A stretch of DNA of 64,000 nucleotides from DATEOR01 sp046733475 (GTDB taxonomy: Bacteria; Actinomycetota; Thermoleophilia; Gaiellales; Gaiellaceae), in assembly GCA_046733475.1 (NCBI GenBank), contig JBKPPF010000055.1:1-64000 (forward strand), read 5' to 3'. This document shows, piece by piece, positions 1 to 6,918 of the stretch (position 1 is the first letter of the stretch; each line of letters opens with the position of its first letter). The notes beneath the pieces are model-generated. The model was not told the DNA's origin and made no database searches. It saw nothing but the letters and a program-made list of their open reading frames with translations. Position numbers and translations under genes: made by a program.

Positions 1-4
1 ATCG

Positions 5-1018
5 ATGCTCACATTCGGCGTCACGGTCCTGCCGGATCCGCCGCACACCCGCTTCGTCGAGCTCATGAAGCTCGCGGAGGACAACGGCTTCGAGTACGGC
101 TGGACGTACGACTCCCACATCCTCTGGCAGGACGCGTATCCACTGATGACGCTCCTGGCGATGAACACCGACCGCCTGAAGATGGGCCATTGCGTCACGA
201 ACCCGGGGACACGCGAGCCGACGGTCACCGCGAGCTCCTATGCCACCCTCCACGACATCTCGAACGGACGCATGGTCATGGGGATCGGGCGAGGCGACTC
301 GGCCCGGAGAGTGATCGGCTACAAGCCGGTGAAGATGGCCGAGTTCGAGGCCGCCCTCGGGATGATGAAGGACCTGATGAACGGGCGGCCCGTCGAGTGG
401 AACGGGAAGGAGCTCGAGCTCACGTGGGCCCAGGGGAGGCCCGATATCCCGCTTTACGTCGCCGCATACGGCCCCCGCGCGCTGGGGGTCGCCGGGCGCG
501 TCGGCGACGGCGTGATCATCCAGCTGGCCGACCCGGTGATCATCCAGTGGATCATGGAGCAGGCGCGCGCAGCGGCGGCGGAGGCAGGGCGCGACCCGGA
601 CGAGCTCCAGTGTCTCGTCTGCGCGCCGAGCATCATCACCGATGACATGCAGGAGGCCCGCGAGGCCGTGCGCTGGTTCCCGGCAATGGTCTCGAACCAC
701 GTCATGGACCTGATCGAGCGCTACGGAGAGAACTCGGAGATCCCGAAGGACCTGACCGACTACGTCAAGGCCCGGAAGTTCTACGACTACAGAGACCACA
801 GCCGCGAGGGCGCCGCGCACGGCGAGTTCGTCACCGACGAGATCTGCGACCGCTTCTCGGTGATCGGAACCGTCGAGCAGGTGACCGAAAAACTCAAGGA
901 GCTCGAGTCGATCGGCGTCGACCACTACAACATCTACCTCATGACGCACGGGCAGGAGGACATTCTCCGCTCCTACGGGAGCGAGATCATCCCGCAGTTC
1001 AAGGGCGCAGCCGTCTAG
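5..1018 (+). CDS. F420-dependent LLM-class oxidoreductase
   Basis: Luciferase-like (beta/alpha)8-barrel protein of 337 aa. The N-terminus (FGVTVLPDPP, then WTYDSHILWQ near residue 35) and the GIGRGDSA motif near residue 95 match the TIGR03842-type branch of F420-dependent LLM oxidoreductases. These use coenzyme F420 for hydride transfer in the cytoplasm, and the substrate of this branch is not known to me. The AAYGPRA stretch and the ADP-rich C-terminal half fit the family, and the length is normal. The ATG lies only 5 bases from the window edge, so its upstream partners and ribosome site cannot be judged; the start matches the usual family start. Family call strong, substrate unknown. Confidence 0.9.
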   Translation: MLTFGVTVLPDPPHTRFVELMKLAEDNGFEYGWTYDSHILWQDAYPLMTLLAMNTDRLKMGHCVTNPGTREPTVTASSYATLHDISNGRMVMGIGRGDSARRVIGYKPVKMAEFEAALGMMKDLMNGRPVEWNGKELELTWAQGRPDIPLYVAAYGPRALGVAGRVGDGVIIQLADPVIIQWIMEQARAAAAEAGRDPDELQCLVCAPSIITDDMQEAREAVRWFPAMVSNHVMDLIERYGENSEIPKDLTDYVKARKFYDYRDHSREGAAHGEFVTDEICDRFSVIGTVEQVTEKLKELESIGVDHYNIYLMTHGQEDILRSYGSEIIPQFKGAAV

Positions 1019-1092
1019 CCCGCGAGGCGTCGAGCCCTCGCTGCTAGGGTCGCGGGATCGACTGGACCGCGTTCCACTACCTGAACGACCTC

Positions 1093-1686
1093 TTGAAGGG
1101 TCACGGCATTCTGGAGGAGGAGATCGGCGACTTCGTCGCGGTCTGGGCGGTGCCCCTCTTCGCCGCGGCGACGATCTGCCTCTGGTTCCTCGACCGGCCC
1201 GGGCCCTGGTACCGCTGGAAGATCGCCGCGCTCGCCGGCATGACCGCTGCGGGCCTCGGTCTCGTCGTGAGCCAGGTGATCACCCTGCTCTGGCAGCGGC
1301 CACGGCCGTTCGTCGCACACCCCCACGGAACCGTCCTCCTCGTCGCCCGCTCCGGTGAGCCCTCGTTCCCGAGCGACCACGCAGTCGCGGCTTTCGCTAT
1401 TGCGTTCGCGGTCGCGTTCGTCGGCCGGCGCATGGGCGCCGCCTTCCTGGCCGCCGCGACCCTGATCGGCGTCGCGCGAGTGATCGCCGGGCTGCACTAT
1501 CCGGGCGACATCCTCGCAGGCGCGGCGATCGGGCTCCTCTCCGCGGGCCTCGTCTGGTGGCTCGCGGGCGACTACCTCACGCCCGTCGTGAGGCTTGCGA
1601 GCCAGATCACCGACCCGCTCGTCACGCCCGCGTGGCGTGCCCTCGACCGGGCCAGGGACCGCAGGCGCCGCGGGACGGCCTCCTGA
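1093..1686 (+). CDS. PAP2-family phosphatase (undecaprenyl-diphosphatase-like)
   Basis: Integral membrane phosphatase of the PAP2 superfamily, probably acting on lipid or isoprenoid phosphates. The three-part signature is visible: WQRPRPF, then PSFPSDHA with its histidine, then RVIAGLHYPGDILAG with the nucleophile histidine. About five hydrophobic segments are present and the C-terminus is basic. The coordinates use the first TTG. Homology-like sequence (DWTAFHYLNDL) runs in frame upstream to a stop at 1045, and there the only start-like codon near the expected end is ATC at 1057. The real protein may therefore begin at 1057. Its TGA overlaps by one base the ATG of the next gene, implying coupling. 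Confidence 0.88.
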   Translation: MKGHGILEEEIGDFVAVWAVPLFAAATICLWFLDRPGPWYRWKIAALAGMTAAGLGLVVSQVITLLWQRPRPFVAHPHGTVLLVARSGEPSFPSDHAVAAFAIAFAVAFVGRRMGAAFLAAATLIGVARVIAGLHYPGDILAGAAIGLLSAGLVWWLAGDYLTPVVRLASQITDPLVTPAWRALDRARDRRRRGTAS

Positions 1687-2108
1687 TGGCGCCGATCCCG
1701 CCGGAAGCCCGAGCAGTCCTGGAGTCGGAAGCTCTCGCACACCTCGTGACGCTGAACCCCGACGGGAGCCCGCAGGTGACCTGCATCTGGGTCGGGGTGG
1801 ACGGGGACGAGATCGTGGCCGGGCACCTCTTCCCTCAGCAAAAGCTCCGCAACATCGAGCGCGACCCCCGCGTCGCCCTATCCGTCGAGAGCAAGAAGAC
1901 GAACGAGATGGGCCTGCGCCACTACCTCGTCGTCCACGGCCGCGCACGGGTCACCGAGGGCGGCGCGCCCGAGCTCCTGCAGGCGCTGGCGCAGACCTAC
2001 ATCGGGCCGGGGACGACGTTCCCGCCAATGCCGGACCCTCCGCCCGGCCGAGTGACCCACATCACTCCGGAGCGCTTCGGCGGCGTCGGCCCCTGGGCCG
2101 GCGGCTAG
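1686..2108 (+). CDS. PPOX-class (F420-type) split-barrel protein
   Basis: Flavin-reductase-like split beta-barrel of 140 aa in the pyridoxamine-phosphate-oxidase superfamily. LVTLNPDGSPQVTCIWV near residue 20 is the typical first strand pair, and KLRNIERDPRVALSV is the cofactor-phosphate-binding segment. In actinobacteria such short proteins are often F420-dependent (FDOR-B/Rv1155-like) rather than FMN enzymes. The ATG overlaps the stop of the PAP2 gene (TGATG), which fixes the start; a longer upstream reading would run inside PAP2. Substrate unknown. The F420 gene at the start of the window makes F420 use reasonable, but that is inference. Confidence 0.88.
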   Translation: MAPIPPEARAVLESEALAHLVTLNPDGSPQVTCIWVGVDGDEIVAGHLFPQQKLRNIERDPRVALSVESKKTNEMGLRHYLVVHGRARVTEGGAPELLQALAQTYIGPGTTFPPMPDPPPGRVTHITPERFGGVGPWAGG

Positions 2109-2920
2109 CGCGGCGTCAGCGTGATCGAGCGGGCGAGCCGGAAGGCCGTCGGCTCGAAGCCCATGCTCGGCCAGAACCGCGCCGCGAGCAGGTTGGCCGA
2201 GCGCCAGTCCGTGATGCACGACCGGTAGCCCTGCTCCCATGCCCAGGCGAGGGCATACCGTGTCAGCGCGGTCCCCACGCCGAGGCCCCTCGCAGCCGGG
2301 AGGGTGGCTGCGATGGTGAGCTCCGTCTTCGCGTCGTCCACCCGCTCGAGGATGAGGTGACCGAGGGGCTTGCCCTCCCGCTCGGCGACGAAGTACGCGA
2401 CCCCGTCCTCCGCGAGGTACTCGGCGTAGGAGGCGCGTGCGTCCTCTTCGGACGGGGCGGGTGCGCCGGCCCAGGTCGGAGCCGACGCCTGGTGGTCGAA
2501 GATCACGAAGGCGAGCTCCATCGTGAGGTCGAGATTTTCGGGCCCGCCGATCCGGAGGGTGAAGCCGTCGGGCTCCGGGAGCGAGGCAGGCTCGAGGGCG
2601 AGCTGCGCGTGCACCTGCTGCTGGGCGAAGGACAGGCTGTACCAGGCGTCAAGCACGTCTCCGGCAGCCGGGACGACGACGTAGTGGTCGAGGTACCCGG
2701 CCTCGACCCACGCCCCACCGGCGACCGCATACAGCTCGCGGTAGATCGCAGGGCTTTCGCCCTCGGCGATGCCGTGGTCGGCGAGCGACGCCCAGGCATG
2801 GCGGCTGCGAACCTCGCTCTCGTTCAGCGCCGCGAGAAGGCGGCCGGCGAAGCGACCTTCCCGGTGGGCACCGGCGCCCACCTTTCCGTCCTCCTCCAGG
2901 CGCCGAAGCTCTAGCGCCAA
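2105..2920 (-). CDS. GNAT-family N-acetyltransferase, two-domain
   Basis: About 271 aa. The C-terminal domain is a clear GNAT fold: AEREGKPLGHLILERV (beta4), then TLPAARGLGVGTALTRYAL, which contains the acetyl-CoA pyrophosphate loop (R/Q-x-x-G-x-G/A type), then AARFWPSMGFEP. The N-terminal 120 residues look like a second, degenerate GNAT-like domain. The frame stays open to 3331 but the extension reads as out-of-frame sequence of the neighbour. I placed the start at TTG 2920, which precedes ALELRRLEEDG; this is a judgement. The gene converges on the PPOX gene with a 4-bp overlap of the two 3' ends. Substrate unknown. Confidence 0.8.
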   Translation of the reverse strand: MALELRRLEEDGKVGAGAHREGRFAGRLLAALNESEVRSRHAWASLADHGIAEGESPAIYRELYAVAGGAWVEAGYLDHYVVVPAAGDVLDAWYSLSFAQQQVHAQLALEPASLPEPDGFTLRIGGPENLDLTMELAFVIFDHQASAPTWAGAPAPSEEDARASYAEYLAEDGVAYFVAEREGKPLGHLILERVDDAKTELTIAATLPAARGLGVGTALTRYALAWAWEQGYRSCITDWRSANLLAARFWPSMGFEPTAFRLARSITLTPR

Positions 2921-3040
2921 GCTAGTTCGCAACGGATTGGCGCTCGCGGGCGGGCGTAAGCCGCATTCCGTAAGGAAAACGCCAGTGCGGCGGAATGTAA
3001 AGTCGGATCGGGCGTCGGGCCCATCGGGTAGAACGCAGGC

Positions 3041-3439
3041 ATGAGATGGAAATTCTGGCAGGCCGACGAGAAAGCCCCGCCGACCTTGGTTCAGGAGGTC
3101 GCCTCGCCGCGCCCTGATCCGGTGCCGGAGCCTGCGCCCGAGCCTGTTCGCGAGCAGCCTCCCCTGCTCGCCGAGGCCGAGCCGGAACCGGAGCCGGAAC
3201 CGGAACTGCCGGCCCAGCTGACGCTCACGATCGACGAGGCCAAGGGCATGATCAAGGAGGCCGGCGGCGACGTCATCCAGGTCGGCTTTCTCGCGAGCGC
3301 CTACAGGCGCAACCTGGAGGACGATCCCCACAGCCAGGAGACCGCTGCCTCCCGCAAGCGCCTCCGCGAGCTCGTCGGGAAGCGGCTCAAGGACCGCGGC
3401 CTACTCGCCTCGGATGGGATCCTGGAGCTCCGCGACTAA
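3041..3439 (+). CDS. Hypothetical protein with Pro/Glu-repeat linker
   Basis: 132 aa, no function recognised. A short basic/aromatic N-terminus (MRWKFWQADEK) is followed by a low-complexity Pro-Glu linker at about residues 24-57 that includes a run of EP dipeptides. A compact charged C-terminal domain follows (about 60-132, ending LKDRGLLASDGILELRD). The C-terminal part has a helical, possibly nucleic-acid- or protein-binding look (AASRKRLRELVGKRLKDRG), but no named domain is evident. No membrane segment or signal peptide. It stands alone, with a GC-rich hairpin after it and convergent infA beyond. Confidence 0.75.
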   Translation: MRWKFWQADEKAPPTLVQEVASPRPDPVPEPAPEPVREQPPLLAEAEPEPEPEPELPAQLTLTIDEAKGMIKEAGGDVIQVGFLASAYRRNLEDDPHSQETAASRKRLRELVGKRLKDRGLLASDGILELRD

Positions 3440-3465
3440 CGGCTATTAGCGGCGCGCGGTGGTCG

Positions 3466-3501
3466 GGCCGGACACCTACGGGCATCCCGTGGGTGCCGGC
3501 C
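3466..3501. terminator. GC-rich stem-loop between convergent genes
   Basis: The arms GGCCGG (3466-3471) and CCGGCC (3496-3501) pair, followed by CACC/GGTG and ACGGG/CCCGT around a CAT loop. It lies between the 3' end of the hypothetical gene at 3439 and the 3' end of infA at 3534, so it could end transcription from both sides. It lacks a U-tract, so it may be a 3'-end stabiliser rather than an intrinsic terminator. Confidence 0.5.
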
Positions 3502-3533
3502 ACGATCCTGATCAGCCCTAGGGCGGCGGGCGC

Positions 3534-3755
3534 CTAGCGATACCGGTAGACGATGCGACCTCGCGTGAGGTCGTATGGCGAGAGCTCGACCTTCACGCGG
3601 TCGCCAAGGAAGATGCGGATGCGATAGCGGCGCATCTTCCCCGCCGTGTACGCGAGGGTCTCGTGGCCGTTGTCGAGCGCGATGCGGAACATTCGATTCC
3701 GCAGCGCCTCGACGACCTCGCCTTCCATCTCGATCTTCTCTTCCTTGACGGAAAT
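3534..3755 (-). CDS. infA: Translation initiation factor IF-1
   Basis: Small OB-fold protein that binds the ribosomal A site during initiation. The core EMEGEVVEAL, MFRIALDNGHE and GKMRRYRIRIFLGDRVKVE is unmistakable, and the C-terminus RGRIVYRYR is typical. The first ATG (3728) would remove the conserved leader (KEEKIE) that precedes EMEG. Reading back to the stop at 3768-3770, the only start-like codon giving the usual 73-aa length is ATT at 3755-3753. GGAGG lies 4 nt upstream of it, a spacing also seen for other genes here. I therefore set the start at ATT, which is inference. It sits 12 nt after the cold-shock gene and is probably co-transcribed. Confidence 0.92.
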   Translation of the reverse strand: MSVKEEKIEMEGEVVEALRNRMFRIALDNGHETLAYTAGKMRRYRIRIFLGDRVKVELSPYDLTRGRIVYRYR

Positions 3756-3767
3756 GACGCCTCCCGA

Positions 3768-3974
3768 TTACTGGATGGGGGCGACGTTTGTCGCCTCCGG
3801 GCCTTTCTGACCTTCGCGGGCTTCGTATTCGACCTTCGCGCCCTCCGTGAGGGACTTGAAGCCGTCGCCTGCGATGTTCGAGTGGTGGACGAAGAGGTCC
3901 TTGTCACCCTCGTCCGGGCTAATGAAGCCGTAGCCCTTCGAATCGTTGAACCACTTGACGGTTCCGGTTGCCAT
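3768..3974 (-). CDS. Cold-shock protein, CspA family
   Basis: 68-aa single OB-fold RNA chaperone. RNP1 (KGYGFI, residues 13-18) and RNP2 (LFVHH, 27-31) are intact, with the WFN aromatic patch at 8-10. It binds single-stranded RNA/DNA and melts mRNA structure in the cytoplasm. A strong Shine-Dalgarno (AAGGAGG) lies 9 nt before the ATG but is buried in a predicted hairpin, listed separately. infA follows after 12 nt, so both proteins that assist translation initiation would be made from one message. Identity is certain; cold induction is not shown by sequence. Confidence 0.96.
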   Translation of the reverse strand: MATGTVKWFNDSKGYGFISPDEGDKDLFVHHSNIAGDGFKSLTEGAKVEYEAREGQKGPEATNVAPIQ

Positions 3975-3981
3975 GAAGAAA

Positions 3982-4020
3982 CACCTCCTTACCCAGTACT
4001 GACGAACGGGTAGGAAGGTG
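3982..4020 (-). promoter_or_regulatory. Predicted hairpin covering the csp ribosome-binding site
   Basis: In the mRNA the arm encoded by 4020-4008 (CACCUUCCUACCC) can pair with the arm encoded by 3994-3982 (GGGUAAGGAGGUG). That gives 12 of 13 positions, with one G-U pair and one C-A mismatch, around a 13-nt loop. The second arm contains the AAGGAGG Shine-Dalgarno of the cold-shock gene. The pairing is read directly from the sequence; a role as a translational switch is inference. Confidence 0.6.
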
Positions 4021-4097
4021 GATGACCTCCGGTACTCGCCCTGGTTTGCACGAACAACTTTACACGTAGAGAGCGCGCCCCGTCCGGTCAGCGGCTC

Positions 4098-4385
4098 CTA
4101 AGACGGAGTCGAGACCACGTAGAACGGCTGTGCTTCGAGCTTCACGACGCTAAACCGTTCGTCCGTCTCGACGATCCGTTCATTCTCGAGCTCGTGACCG
4201 GGCTTGACCCAGAACAGGCTGGAATTCGACCTGCTGCGACCCCGCTCGTCGCCCGTCAGCTCGAGCCGTGCGTTGCACCGAAGGTCCGCGCACTCGCAGC
4301 CGAAGGTCGAATCCTCGCCGGCTTCGTCGTTGCGGACCGCTTTCAGACGATGATTCAGCGCCGCCTGCCGTTCCTTCATGGACAT
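4098..4385 (-). CDS. Small cysteine-containing hypothetical protein
   Basis: 95 aa from the ATG at 4385, which has a good ribosome site (AGAAGGGGG 4 nt upstream). The open frame extends further but that part reads as random. The centre carries the FGCECADLRCNARLELT motif (C-x-C-x5-C), followed by WVKPGHELENERIVE and a YVV end. I recall a family of small actinobacterial hypotheticals with the same layout (CEC...C, then PGH-E, then VVE), but no function is known to me. The three cysteines could bind metal. Divergent from the HlyIII gene. Confidence 0.75.
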   Translation of the reverse strand: MSMKERQAALNHRLKAVRNDEAGEDSTFGCECADLRCNARLELTGDERGRSRSNSSLFWVKPGHELENERIVETDERFSVVKLEAQPFYVVSTPS

Positions 4386-4542
4386 GGATCCCCCTTCTGT
4401 AGTTCGCCGGGGGAGCGCCTCTGTCGAACTCGCCGGTCTCAGCCGTTCGAAAAAGGGGGCGCGAGAGAAGAACCACCGCGACGCTGTACCTATTCTAGTC
4501 TGCAACGAGCGTCCACGCCGCCCGGCCGCGGCGCCGCGTAAA

Positions 4543-5202
4543 ATGGTGCGGATGGGTGCTCCTGTAGCACGCACGAAACCGAGGCTCCGCGGGGTCTTCC
4601 ACGAGATCGGCTTCTATGCAGCGGTCAGTCTCGGCGTGCCGCTCGTGCTCACGGCCGAGGAAGGGCGGGCGAGGCTCAGCGCGATCGTGTTTGCGAGCTG
4701 CCTCGCCGGGTGCTTCGGCGCAAGCGCGCTGTACCACCGCCCGACGTGGGCGCCGACCGCACGACAGTGGCTCGCGCGCCTCGATCATGCCGGCGTCTAT
4801 CTCCTCATTGCCGGCACGTACACGCCTTTCTGCCTGCTCGTGATGTCGAAGGGGTGGGCGGTGCCGGTCCTGTCGATCGTCTGGAGCGGTGCGTTCTTCG
4901 CGATCATGCTCAAGCTTTTCTGGGTGCACTCTCCCAAGTGGCTTTCGGCAGCCATCGGCCTCGCGCTCGGCTGGGTCGGCGTCGTCGCGATCTCACAGCT
5001 CCTCAAGGTCGAGCTCGCCGGCCTCATCCTCGTGATCGCCGGCGGGCTCCTGTATTCCGCAGGCGCGATCGTCTATGCGCGCCGCCGTCCGGACCCCGCA
5101 CCGACCGTCTTCGGCTATCACGAGCTCTTCCACGTGCTCACACTCGCCGCCGCCAGCTGCCAGCTCGCCGCGATCGCGTTCTTCGTCCTTCCACGAGCCT
5201 GA
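4543..5202 (+). CDS. Hemolysin III / PAQR-family membrane protein
   Basis: 219 aa with seven predicted membrane segments, the standard size for the bacterial HlyIII (YqfA-like) family. The hydrolase-like metal motifs are present: SALYHRPTW in helix 2, LDHAGVYLLIAGTYTP in helix 3, and YHELFHVLT near the C-terminus, providing the S/H, D and H...H residues. The family resembles adiponectin-receptor ceramidases, but the bacterial role is unsettled and the hemolysin name is historical. Start at ATG 4543, or ATG 4552 just inside. The longer open frame upstream is antisense to the neighbour. Confidence 0.9.
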   Translation: MVRMGAPVARTKPRLRGVFHEIGFYAAVSLGVPLVLTAEEGRARLSAIVFASCLAGCFGASALYHRPTWAPTARQWLARLDHAGVYLLIAGTYTPFCLLVMSKGWAVPVLSIVWSGAFFAIMLKLFWVHSPKWLSAAIGLALGWVGVVAISQLLKVELAGLILVIAGGLLYSAGAIVYARRRPDPAPTVFGYHELFHVLTLAAASCQLAAIAFFVLPRA

Positions 5203-5230
5203 GCCGAGAAACTCTGAGCGAGCGCCACGC

Positions 5231-5521
5231 GTGACCGAGAAGTGGAGGGTCAGGGAATCGAAGAGGGTGACGCCCGAGAAGAAGGACGTCTGGGCTTCGT
5301 GGACGGTCAGGTCGACCGCGTCTGATGGACGAGAGGTCTGGACCCGTGTGGACGTCTCGCGCGAAGCCATGAACCGGCTCGAGCGCGGCGATGTCGCCGA
5401 TGCGACCCGCCAGGCGCTTCGGACCCAGGGACGAAGCCCGGTCGAGGCGGCCGTCAAGCAAGGCGATGATCCGCCCGGTCGCATCGTCTGCACGCCGACG
5501 GGGTGTAAGGCGCGCGCCTGA
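5231..5521 (+). CDS. Small hypothetical protein
   Basis: 96 aa from GTG 5231, no function recognised. The composition is natural for a soluble protein: KRVTPEKKDVWASWTVRSTASDGREVWTRVDVS forms likely beta strands, and NRLERGDVADATRQALRTQG a helix. Frames on the other strand look random. A perfect GC-rich terminator follows 5 nt after the stop, which supports a real transcript ending here. It may be co-transcribed with the HlyIII gene 28 nt upstream. Confidence 0.6.
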   Translation: MTEKWRVRESKRVTPEKKDVWASWTVRSTASDGREVWTRVDVSREAMNRLERGDVADATRQALRTQGRSPVEAAVKQGDDPPGRIVCTPTGCKARA

Positions 5522-5526
5522 AACGC

Positions 5527-5552
5527 AAAAGGCCCCGCTTGCGGGGCCTTTT
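5527..5552. terminator. Bidirectional intrinsic terminator
   Basis: A perfect 12-bp stem (AAAAGGCCCCGC / GCGGGGCCTTTT) with a 2-nt nominal loop and T/A runs at both edges. It can end transcription of the rightward small gene and of the leftward initiator tRNA, which would run into it from the other side. Confidence 0.9.
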
Positions 5553-5557
5553 GTGAG

Positions 5558-5631
5558 TAGCGGGGGCAGGATTTGAACCTGCGACCTCCGGGTTATGAGC
5601 CCGGCGAGCTACCTGGCTGCTCCACCCCGCG
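5558..5631 (-). tRNA. Initiator tRNA-fMet (CAT)
   Basis: 74 nt on the minus strand with a full cloverleaf. The anticodon loop carries CAT inside a stem with the three consecutive G-C pairs (GGG/CCC) that mark initiators. The acceptor stem starts with an unpaired C1 opposite U72, the initiator mismatch, and the T-loop reads TTCAAAT. The CCA end is not encoded. Having the initiator tRNA 1.8 kb from infA is probably coincidental. Confidence 0.95.
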
Positions 5632-5659
5632 TCGCGAGCCCCAGGATAGCATCCGTCCC

Positions 5660-5983
5660 ATGCCCTGGTGGACGTGGGTCTCGCTCGCATTCTTCGCCGC
5701 GATCGTGCTCGCCGCGAGCGTCGTAGCGCTGCTCGCACTACGCTCGCTGAACCGGCTGCAGATCGTCGGCGAGCGACTCCAGGCCGCCTTCGAAGACCTC
5801 TCCGTCAAGAGCGACGATCTGGAGCGGCGCGCGGCGCGGGCGAGCTCGCGAGTCGAGTCCGTCGAGCCGCACTTCGCGCACCTGCGAGCGTCGCTCGACC
5901 GCTTCTCCGTCCTCACCTGGGCGATCGGCGACATGGCGAAGACCGTCAGCCGGCTGCGAAGCGCGCTGCTCGTCCAGAAGTGA
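5660..5983 (+). CDS. Small membrane-anchored coiled-coil protein
   Basis: 107 aa. One N-terminal membrane helix (about 6-28, FFAAIVLAASVVALLAL) is followed by a heptad-like region (about 30-95: LNRLQIVGERLQAAFEDLSVKSDDLERR...) suggesting a coiled coil. It resembles DUF948-like proteins in layout, but I cannot assign it. The stop overlaps the GTG of the Ppx/GppA gene (GTGA), so the two are translationally coupled. Confidence 0.75.
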   Translation: MPWWTWVSLAFFAAIVLAASVVALLALRSLNRLQIVGERLQAAFEDLSVKSDDLERRAARASSRVESVEPHFAHLRASLDRFSVLTWAIGDMAKTVSRLRSALLVQK

Positions 5984-6918
5984 CGCGCGTCGCCGCCGTC
6001 GACATCGGAACGAACTCGACGCGGCTGCTCGTGGCCGACGTCGAGGACGGATCGGTCCGGGAGCTCGACCGGCGCCTCGAGATCACGCGCCTGGGCGAGG
6101 GCGTGGACGAGCGGCGCATCCTTCTCCCGCAAGCCGTCGCGCGCGTCCGGAACGTCCTGGCCGAGTACCGGCGGGCGACGGAGGAAACGGGCGCCGAGCG
6201 CACGCTCGCGTTTGCGACGAGCGCTGTCCGCGACGCCGAGAACGGCGAGGCGTTCCTCGGCGAGATCGAATGGAGCTACGGCTTCAAGACGCGGCTCCTC
6301 GGCGGCGACGAGGAGGCGCTGCTCACCTTCCGCGGAGTGTCCGCCGGGCGCGACGTCGCGGCGGGAACGGTTGTGATCGACGTTGGGGGCGGCTCGACCG
6401 AGCTCATCCTGGGCGGCCCCGAAGGCGTCGTCTTCCACACGAGCCTCGACCTCGGCTGCGTCCGCCTCACCGAGCGCTTCGGCACGGACTTCGGAGCGGC
6501 GGCCGTTCACGCGCGCGAGGTGCTCGCCGGATCGGTGCCCGCCGACGTCCGGCCGAAGGCCGCGATCGGCGTCGCCGGCACGATCACGACGATCGCCACC
6601 CTCGATCTCGGCCTGAAGGAGGAAGATCCCGACGTCGTGCACGGCCATCGGCTCTCCGCCGAGACCGTTGCCGCCTGGACCGAGCGACTCGAGGAGATGA
6701 GCGTCGAGGAGATCCGTGAGCTCCGCGGGATGCACCCCGACCGGGCGCCGGTGATCACGGCAGGCGCGGTCGTCGTCCGCGAGACACTCGCGCACTTCGG
6801 CCTCGACATCCTCGAGGTGAGCGAGCACGACATCATGCACGGAGCCGCGCTCGCCGCAGCCGAGCTGCCGGAGGAGGCCGAAGGCGGCGCTCCTCCCGCC
6901 GCGCACACCTGCTGCTAG
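5980..6918 (+). CDS. Ppx/GppA exopolyphosphatase family protein
   Basis: 312 aa, ASKHA-fold phosphatase acting on polyphosphate or pppGpp. VAAVDIGTNSTRLLVAD (residues 4-20) is the phosphate-1 loop. IDVGGGSTELI near 130 is the phosphate-2 motif, and the catalytic-glutamate region FATSAVRDAENGE is present near residue 70. Length matches the single-domain actinobacterial enzymes that lack the C-terminal HD domain. GTG start, overlapping the previous gene by 4 nt. Polyphosphatase against pppGpp phosphatase cannot be told from sequence. The product ends in an unusual Cys-Cys pair (HTCC). Confidence 0.93.
   Translation: MTRVAAVDIGTNSTRLLVADVEDGSVRELDRRLEITRLGEGVDERRILLPQAVARVRNVLAEYRRATEETGAERTLAFATSAVRDAENGEAFLGEIEWSYGFKTRLLGGDEEALLTFRGVSAGRDVAAGTVVIDVGGGSTELILGGPEGVVFHTSLDLGCVRLTERFGTDFGAAAVHAREVLAGSVPADVRPKAAIGVAGTITTIATLDLGLKEEDPDVVHGHRLSAETVAAWTERLEEMSVEEIRELRGMHPDRAPVITAGAVVVRETLAHFGLDILEVSEHDIMHGAALAAAELPEEAEGGAPPAAHTCC

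Noticed and set aside
2964..3000. Inverted repeat CATTCCG...CGGAATG before the Pro/Glu-rich gene
   Set aside because: Arms of seven bases with a 20-nt gap, no second copy seen; too weak to call an operator.
3121..3210. Glu-Pro/GAGCC-like repeats as a DNA repeat element
   Set aside because: They encode a Pro-Glu linker inside a good reading frame, so protein low complexity explains them.
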